Positions 14,440 through 18,210 of a DNA stretch of 18,210 nt are shown here, one piece after another; the first letter of the stretch is position 1, and every line of letters starts with the position of its first letter. The notes below the pieces were generated by a model. That model was not told the DNA's origin. It saw only the letters and a list, made by a program, of their open reading frames with translations, and made no database searches. The stretch is taken from contig JAKLHJ010000009.1 of NCBI GenBank assembly GCA_022710205.1, positions 1 to 18,210 on the forward strand. The letters run 5' to 3'. This DNA comes from Patescibacteria group bacterium. Its GTDB lineage: Bacteria > Patescibacteriota > Minisyncoccia > Phycocordibacterales > UBA12445. The position numbers and the translations under genes are program-made.

Positions 14440-14485
14440 TACGATTCCTGTTTTTGGAAACACTTCAAAATTTTTTTAACTTGCC

Positions 14486-14566
14486 CGCACAAGACTCGTG
14501 CTATTTCTCTGCCACGTTCACGGCAATACGGTATTAATATTTCTAAATAATTTTTGAAAATTATTT
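14486..14566. terminator. Hairpins between convergent genes, likely bidirectional terminator
   Basis: AAATAATTTT (14545-14554) pairs perfectly with AAAATTATTT (14557-14566), a 10-bp AT-only stem between the ends of two convergent genes, with A/T runs on both sides. A smaller stem, GCAC/GTGC, lies at about 14486-14500. AT-only stems are weak terminators, so this is tentative. Confidence 0.45.
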
Positions 14567-14583
14567 AATTAAAAAATAATTCC

Positions 14584-14976
14584 CTATTTTTTATTCAAAA
14601 AACAAGAGACTACAGCTCCTCCCAGAATATCATTAAAAAGGTCCCCCATCGTGTCAGGCAAACTTTGTTGGTGGGTCGTCAGAAGAATTTGATCTAAAGA
14701 AAACTCATAAAACTCCCAAAAAAACCCAACGAGCGAGACGAAACTGACTATCAAAATCAATTTTAACCAAAAACCACCTTTGAACTTGGAGTCACTGTCT
14801 CTTAAAAATAACCAATACTCGCCGATCATTGCCACCCAGGCCCCACCCAAAATATGCATTAATATATCGGACCACCAGGCATGGTCATATATATCGAAAT
14901 AAAGAAAAAAAGTTTGCAAAATTAAGATCAATAATCCGAATGCGGCAATTGCAATTAAAATTGAATGTTTTTTCAT
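14584..14976 (-). CDS. YjdF/VanZ-like four-helix membrane protein
   Basis: The 130 residues form about four membrane helices (6-27, 36-56, 70-92, 112-127). Conserved-looking polar residues lie in or near them: W35-S-D-x2-M-H (about 34-41), GEYW, WEFYE, and LPDTMGDLFNDILGG near the end. The H...GG / E..E / D-T..D....D pattern resembles the YjdF (DUF2238) and VanZ-like membrane families, whose biochemical role is mostly unknown. A TGATATAAT extended -10 lies 14 nt before the ATG and no Shine-Dalgarno is present, so the leader is about 8 nt. Confidence 0.75.
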   Translation of the reverse strand: MKKHSILIAIAAFGLLILILQTFFLYFDIYDHAWWSDILMHILGGAWVAMIGEYWLFLRDSDSKFKGGFWLKLILIVSFVSLVGFFWEFYEFSLDQILLTTHQQSLPDTMGDLFNDILGGAVVSCFLNKK

Positions 14977-14990
14977 AAAACAATCATTGT

Positions 14991-14999
14991 ATTATATCA
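14991..14999 (-). promoter_or_regulatory. Extended -10 before the YjdF/VanZ-like gene
   Basis: TGATATAAT on the minus strand, with 14 nt between the hexamer and the ATG at 14976. The predicted leader of about 8 nt is too short for a Shine-Dalgarno. Confidence 0.55.
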
Positions 15000-15023
15000 C
15001 TCCGGACAGAAAAATTCGAAGGG

Positions 15024-15054
15024 AAAGAAAAAGGCGCTCTATTTCTAGAACGCC
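15024..15054 (-). terminator. Terminator of the Maf-Nudix operon
   Basis: On the minus strand GGCGTTCTA/TAGAGCGCC (one G-T pair) closes a GAAA loop and is followed by TTTTTCTTTC. Confidence 0.92.
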
Positions 15055-15073
15055 ATCTACAATATCTTCCTTT

Positions 15074-15694
15074 CTACCAATCAAAATCAGAGTCAGTGTC
15101 ACCGATGTTAGGCTCCGGGTCAAAAACTTTTGGGTATCTCTGCCGGAGCTCACTTCTTGCCATGCGCATCAGATTTTTAAACGGTTCCCCGAGCATTGCC
15201 GGGATGAACCTTTCGGTCTCCGGATCACCGTTCTTTAATGCGACAAACTTATCAAGGTCTATCCTGACAAAACCAGCAACCTTCCCCTCTTCGGGAGTAA
15301 GATTATGGCTATTTCCCAGAAAAACAAAGAGGTAAAAAGATCGGAAGACCGGATCTATGAAAGTTCCGTCCATCTCGACCGGCCCCGTCGTCGTGAGATA
15401 GCACAGATCTCCGGGAACGCAGTCGATTCCGGTCTCTTCGCGGAGTTCGCGCCTGGCGGCCTCGCGTGTTTCTTCACCGGCGTGCACGTGTCCGCTCGCG
15501 GCCGTGTCATACATGTTCTCGTAAAGATCGTTCTCATTCGCGCCGCGAACTTGAAAAATGATTTCTTCGGACAAAGTCATCAGAATAATGTGAACCGCCC
15601 TGCGAAGATCAAACGGCCCCAGCTCGCTACGCTTCTTTTGCCCGATGACCCGGTTTCGCTTATCTACAAGATCAACAATCTCTTCGCTATTCAT
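15074..15694 (-). CDS. Nudix hydrolase (isopentenyl-diphosphate-isomerase-like subfamily)
   Basis: Nudix enzymes cleave nucleoside diphosphates linked to other groups. A full Nudix box G-x5-E-x7-REL-x-EE-x-G-I occupies residues 68-90 (G68, E74, R82, E83, E86, E87, G89). The N-terminal VDLVDKRNRVIGQKKRSELG resembles the IDI-like Nudix subfamily. The C-terminus is extended and acidic (DPEPNIGDTDSDFDW). The frame has an ATG six codons earlier, but GGAGGT lies 6 nt before the ATG at 15694. That site falls inside the last codons of the upstream Maf gene, whose stop is 2 nt before this start, so the two are translationally coupled. The substrate is not predictable from the box alone. Confidence 0.9.
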   Translation of the reverse strand: MNSEEIVDLVDKRNRVIGQKKRSELGPFDLRRAVHIILMTLSEEIIFQVRGANENDLYENMYDTAASGHVHAGEETREAARRELREETGIDCVPGDLCYLTTTGPVEMDGTFIDPVFRSFYLFVFLGNSHNLTPEEGKVAGFVRIDLDKFVALKNGDPETERFIPAMLGEPFKNLMRMARSELRQRYPKVFDPEPNIGDTDSDFDW

Positions 15695-15696
15695 TG

Positions 15697-16284
15697 TCAC
15701 ACCTCCAGACATGTCCGCATAATCGCGTAATCAAGAAGCTTCTCGGTAAGCGAGATAGGCAGACCAAGAATGCTCTCCTTCTCCCCGTCAATCTTCTTAA
15801 TGAACGGGGCGAGAAGCGGATGTTCGTGGTCGAAACCGCCGGCAAGCCGGAACGGGTCGCCCGTCTTAATGTAATCCATAATGACCTGAAGCGTGAACGG
15901 ACGGAACCAGATTGTCGCGACGTCCACCCCGACAAACCGCTCTCCGGTTTTGGTATTCGTTACAACGACCGCGGTAACGGTGCTCGACGGGTGCAAATGC
16001 GAAGTGAAAAGGAACTGAAACGCTTCACCGACATTTTCCGGCTTTTCGCGCATCGTGCCGTTAAAAGTGACGACCTGATCAGACGTGATGAGAAGCGACG
16101 GCTCCTTAATCTTCGGCAAAATAGCTTTGGCCTTCGCGCGAGCAAGAGCAAGCGTCAGCTTCTCAGGGTCCGGATCGCGGATCTCTTTTTCATCGATACC
16201 CGCCACCACCACATCAAATTCGTAACCGGCCCGCAGGAGAACCTTCTTCCGCGCCTCGGACTGAGAACCTAGCACGATTTTCAT
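15697..16284 (-). CDS. Maf-like nucleotide pyrophosphatase
   Basis: Maf proteins hydrolyse non-canonical or excess nucleoside triphosphates to monophosphates. The 195 residues align with the family at IVLGSQSEARKKVL (3-16), SLLITSDQVV (63-72, D69 the likely catalytic aspartate), EKPENVGEAFQFL, then PFRLAGGFDHEHPLLAPFIKKIDGE and ILGLPI. The first signature differs from the usual S-x-S-P-R-R (here S-Q-S-E-A-R), and the G-x-F-D-H-E-H-P loop replaces the more common GGY...QG, so this is a divergent branch. A GTG 11 codons upstream is possible, but AAGGGAGG 6 nt before the ATG at 16284 decides the start. It is the first gene of a two-gene operon with the Nudix hydrolase. Confidence 0.88.
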   Translation of the reverse strand: MKIVLGSQSEARKKVLLRAGYEFDVVVAGIDEKEIRDPDPEKLTLALARAKAKAILPKIKEPSLLITSDQVVTFNGTMREKPENVGEAFQFLFTSHLHPSSTVTAVVVTNTKTGERFVGVDVATIWFRPFTLQVIMDYIKTGDPFRLAGGFDHEHPLLAPFIKKIDGEKESILGLPISLTEKLLDYAIMRTCLEV

Positions 16285-16611
16285 ATGAGACCTCCCTTGT
16301 CCGCCTAAATTTTTCACCTTATGAACTTATATCTCTAACTGAGCCGATGACTAAATAAAATATAGCCTTATCGAGCATCTACTAAATATTTAGAAAATTT
16401 TGGTGGGCCAATTTCAAGGTGCTTAAAATTTCCACCAAAGACTACCACGCTTTTGAAAAAATGTCTATATTGCATATCACTCTAGATTAGCAGAGTGTTG
16501 CACTTACTTGTTGAACTAACTAAACCCCCCTCCCCGGGCTCCACTACTAACCGTGAACGAGGTTGAACCTCAATCACGGACATTCATACCGTCACGCGGT
16601 GGTCTTCTTTT
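16285..16611. other. 327-nt intergenic region with three inverted repeats
   Basis: No gene is visible. It holds the Maf ribosome site at its left edge, an 8-bp inverted repeat TTTGGTGG/CCACCAAA (16398-16405 with 16432-16439) around 26 nt, and a 6-bp stem CACTCT/AGAGTG (16478-16483 with 16492-16497). A nested hairpin lies at 16551-16579 and a small ACCG/CGGT stem at 16588-16600. A run CCCCCCTCCCCGGG lies at 16525-16538. A weak candidate promoter for Maf (TTAGTC-N17-TATAAG on the minus strand) is not convincing. Confidence 0.6.
16551..16579. repeat. Nested perfect hairpin
   Basis: CCGTGA pairs with TCACGG and, inside a 2x2 internal loop, GAGGTT pairs with AACCTC. The structure is symmetric on both strands and lies 33 nt beyond the stop of the leftward 7TM gene. 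There is no U-tract on either side, so it is not a normal terminator. Confidence 0.75.
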
Positions 16612-17316
16612 CTAGCGTTTGTAGTATGCCGGCACGGCCTTAAGCGCCAAGATCAAAGCGAAGAAAATCGCAAAACCGCACATTATAGACGGGACGGCCT
16701 GTCTAGTGGCCGGCGACATCAAATAAACTATTCCAGTAGGCAATATGAAGGAAAGATAACCCGCCAGTATCCAATAAGATATATTTTTTGTCTCTTTCCT
16801 TTCGTGTCGGACCACTTCAAATATCCCCAGAAACAAAAATAGAAAATAATAAATTGCGTAAAGCATCGCCACGCGCTCCTCCGTGCCAAAAATAATATAA
16901 TTTCCTCCACACATAACGTTCTGATTCGTCTGAGGGCTTAAAATAAAGAAGACCATAAAAGAGATCATCGCCAAATATCCTATATTTAGGAAGTGTCTGG
17001 TCTTTGTCACGAGGGATATAAGACGCAGACCAAGCACCGGAAGAATGGTAATCATAATAAAACCGAAAACTGGCCAAAATAGAAAGTCGCTATCGGTGCA
17101 AATTTTATATTCCGCAAGCTGAAAGCCGGCGAGCAAAATAACTAGAGCGGCCGCGGAACGGCTGAACGATGACATTTTATAACGAACCAAAACATAAACG
17201 GCCAGAATCATCTCTATGATAAAAGTGGCTATCATAACCTCCGGGGTAAAACAATAAAAACGAGACTTGCGGTTATCTTCGCCCAAAAATCTCTCTATTT
17301 TTTCTAAAATTTTCAT
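16612..17316 (-). CDS. Seven-helix membrane protein of unknown function
   Basis: The 234 residues have a short charged N-terminus and seven hydrophobic helices at about 26-46, 55-73, 80-103, 113-127, 149-171, 179-200 and 210-232, the topology of a 7TM receptor or sensor module. Two cysteines (C73 in AEYKIC and C136 in NVMCGG) lie in loops that could face the same side and might form a disulphide. No kinase or other output domain is attached. I do not recognise a named family. A TGTTATAAT extended -10 lies exactly 6 nt before the ATG, so the message is probably leaderless. Confidence 0.8.
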   Translation of the reverse strand: MKILEKIERFLGEDNRKSRFYCFTPEVMIATFIIEMILAVYVLVRYKMSSFSRSAAALVILLAGFQLAEYKICTDSDFLFWPVFGFIMITILPVLGLRLISLVTKTRHFLNIGYLAMISFMVFFILSPQTNQNVMCGGNYIIFGTEERVAMLYAIYYFLFLFLGIFEVVRHERKETKNISYWILAGYLSFILPTGIVYLMSPATRQAVPSIMCGFAIFFALILALKAVPAYYKR

Positions 17317-17322
17317 ATTCAG

Positions 17323-17331
17323 ATTATAACA
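17323..17331 (-). promoter_or_regulatory. Extended -10 directly before the 7TM gene
   Basis: TGTTATAAT on the minus strand, 6 nt (CTGAAT), then the ATG at 17316. The TGn extension compensates for the absence of a -35. Confidence 0.68.
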
Positions 17332-17332
17332 G

Positions 17333-17368
17333 AAAAACCACCGGTCGTTTTTTAGGATTCAGTGGTGG
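17333..17368 (-). terminator. Weak terminator after the small membrane protein gene
   Basis: CCACC/GGTGG with a 21-nt loop, followed on the minus strand by TTTTT. The stem is short and the loop large; it abuts the promoter of the 7TM gene. Confidence 0.35.
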
Positions 17369-17395
17369 CTGTTAGTTTTGAGATTTTTTGACGAC

Positions 17396-17698
17396 CTAAT
17401 AGCCTATACGGAAGAAAATAAAGGCGATTATAGCGGAACACACAAAAAATCCGATTGTAGTGAAAAAATATTTTACGGCCTCCTGTCGGCGACCTTCGAT
17501 AACCAGTTCTATCGGACCGAGAACAAAGAAATACCCCATCATTGCCGCCGACAATACAAAAAGGGACAGCATGAAGATTGGGATAAGAATAGTGTTCCCG
17601 TCCGGCACGTTCGGATTCTGTAAAGTATTAATAAACAAAACCACAGCGCATATATAAGAGAATGCACCAATCGCATTAAAAAATGATTTTTTTATCAT
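17396..17698 (-). CDS. Small membrane protein of unknown function
   Basis: The 100 residues form three hydrophobic helices (about 8-26, 37-61, 77-98), with a charged loop VIEGRRQEAVKY between the last two. Similar short proteins with an SAAMMGYFFVLGPIELV-like centre and a GKK/GRR-x-EA loop are, from memory, frequent in Parcubacteria genomes, but I know of no assigned function. A TTG start nine codons upstream is possible. The ATG at 17698 is preferred because TATTAT lies 7 nt before it and TTGCCA a further 18 nt upstream. Confidence 0.75.
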   Translation of the reverse strand: MIKKSFFNAIGAFSYICAVVLFINTLQNPNVPDGNTILIPIFMLSLFVLSAAMMGYFFVLGPIELVIEGRRQEAVKYFFTTIGFFVCSAIIAFIFFRIGY

Positions 17699-17705
17699 AC
17701 TTAAT

Positions 17706-17735
17706 ATAATACCCCTGGCATACAAAAAGTGGCAA
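17706..17735 (-). promoter_or_regulatory. Promoter of the small membrane protein gene
   Basis: On the minus strand TTGCCA (17730-17735), an 18-nt spacer and TATTAT (17706-17711), then 7 nt to the ATG at 17698. Start of transcription and translation nearly coincide. Confidence 0.58.
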
Positions 17736-17752
17736 AACCCGCTTCCGCGGGC
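17733..17752 (-). terminator. Second terminator downstream of the GC-rich gene
   Basis: CCCGC-GGAA-GCGGG followed by TTTT on the minus strand, 18 nt beyond the first terminator. It overlaps the -35 of the next gene. Confidence 0.5.
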
Positions 17753-17770
17753 TGTCGTCGTTTTTTAGTA

Positions 17771-17800
17771 AAAAAAGAACACCCGTGGTTAGCGGGTGTT
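17771..17800 (-). terminator. Rho-independent terminator of the GC-rich gene
   Basis: On the minus strand AACACCCG/CGGGTGTT with a 7-nt loop is followed by CTTTTTTT. Confidence 0.88.
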
Positions 17801-17840
17801 GAATGCTGTTTCAGGATTAAGGACTAGGCGACCTCGCCTG

Positions 17841-17870
17841 CCCCGTAGCGAGCTACGCTCTGCTACGGGG
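17841..17870 (-). repeat. Long hairpin overlapping the stop codon of the GC-rich gene
   Basis: CCCCGTAGC-GAGC (17841-17853) pairs with GCTC-(T)-GCTACGGGG (17857-17870) around TAC, a 13-bp stem with one bulge. The TAG stop of the gene (17863-17865) is inside the stem. The real terminator lies 41 nt further on. Confidence 0.75.
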
Positions 17871-18210
17871 TGTGGGAGAAGACCCGGCGGCCGCCGCGCC
17901 ATTCATGCAGACTCGAGAAGACGCACACGAGCCACATGTCGCCGCGCCGGCTCACACCGACCTCGCGGAGCTGGCCTTCGTTGTTGCGGAGGTAGAAGAG
18001 ATTCGAGTGGTCATCCATCGTGAGGAGGCCGCGCCCGCCGTCCTTCTGCATCATGATGAGGTGGTGAAGGGCGGCGAGGTCGGTCTCGATGTAGTCCCCC
18101 CCACCACCTTCAGACTCGCCATCTTCGGCGTCGTCATCGTCCTCGTCTTCCATGCCGCCGGCGGCGATGGCGAGTGGCCCGACGATGAGGTCGATCTTGC
18201 CGGGCTCATC
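17863..18210 (-). CDS. GC-rich hypothetical protein, C-terminal part (partial)
   Basis: The frame is open to the window edge, so the start is outside; 115 codons are visible. The first visible residues (IDLIVGPLAIAAGG) look like a hydrophobic strand or helix, followed by a dense acidic tract (MEDEDDDDAEDGESEGGGG). A compact C-terminal domain follows (LLTMDDHSNLFYLRNNEGQL, then SRRGDMWLVCVF and EWRGGRRVF). I do not recognise the family. Nearly all third positions are G or C, as in the 5356-5914 cassette and unlike the adjacent membrane-protein genes. An internal ATG at 18153 exists, but the upstream codons read naturally, so it is probably not the start. Confidence 0.65.
   Translation of the reverse strand, partial: DEPGKIDLIVGPLAIAAGGMEDEDDDDAEDGESEGGGGDYIETDLAALHHLIMMQKDGGRGLLTMDDHSNLFYLRNNEGQLREVGVSRRGDMWLVCVFSSLHEWRGGRRVFSHTP

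Noticed and set aside
16551..16579. tRNA-like or T-arm structure
   Set aside because: GAGGTTGAACCTC resembles a T arm only superficially; the loop is too short and no acceptor or anticodon arms can be placed.
18154..18209. Gene start at ATG 18153 or at the ATG complement near 18207-18209
   Set aside because: The codons upstream of 18153 continue a natural-looking frame to the window edge, and the ATG at 18209 is in another frame with serine/proline-rich shadow sequence.
1..18210. CRISPR array
   Set aside because: No regularly spaced direct repeats were seen; the repeats present are inverted or single duplications.

Overview
The window looks like a chromosome segment of a small-genome bacterium, most plausibly of the Candidate Phyla Radiation (Patescibacteria, Parcubacteria-like). 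The grounds are indirect: many short membrane proteins without recognisable function, a multi-TM sensor-kinase style seen in that group, a tRNA without an encoded CCA, moderately AT-rich coding and short intergenic gaps. No marker gene fixes the taxonomy, so this is an inference.

Layout. 1-294: start of a leftward N-6 DNA methylase-like protein with a PD-(D/E)XK-like N-terminus, cut by the window edge. 442-830: a leftward tRNA-Ser(GCU) unit. Its promoter is followed by a broken copy of the tRNA 5' half, interrupted by a 189-nt insert made almost entirely of hairpins, and then by the intact tRNA. 884-4668: a rightward operon of two paralogous membrane histidine kinases and a receiver-only response regulator. 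4705-5160: a small NlpC/P60-like protein. 5238-5963: a self-contained GC-rich cassette with promoter, palindromic operator-like site, two small genes and a terminator. 5989-6109: a 121-bp inverted-repeat element. 6160-8334: recG. 8444-9049: an NadR/Ttd14-type P-loop ATPase. 9133-10850: two leftward histidine-phosphatase genes, one of them the glycolytic phosphoglycerate mutase. 10976-12784: a leftward membrane Cache sensor without an output domain. 12982-13950: a YvcK/CofD-like protein. 14056-14439: a small unknown protein. 14584-14976: a YjdF/VanZ-like membrane protein. 15074-16284: a Maf-Nudix 'housecleaning' pair. 16612-17698: two unknown membrane proteins. 17863-18210: the 3' part of a GC-rich unknown gene.

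The most striking cross-window pattern concerns translation start architecture, and it divides the genes into two classes. One class (genes starting at 294, 884, 4705, 10850, 14056, 17316, 17698, and with a short leader 14976) has a -10 hexamer directly in front of the ATG and no Shine-Dalgarno. In four of these the hexamer lies exactly 6 nt upstream, which puts the predicted +1 on the A of the ATG, so they should be leaderless. The other class (5342/5356, 5570, 8444, 9858, 13950, 15694, 16284) has a clear GGAGG-like site 5-8 nt from the start; where a promoter is visible it has -35 and -10 boxes and a 45-70 nt leader. The second class also tends to have GC-richer codons.

Second-look items are the hairpin-packed insert in the tRNA-Ser leader, the GC-rich cassette with an apparent frameshift at its first gene, the sensor without a kinase, and the kinase pair whose only visible partner has no output domain.
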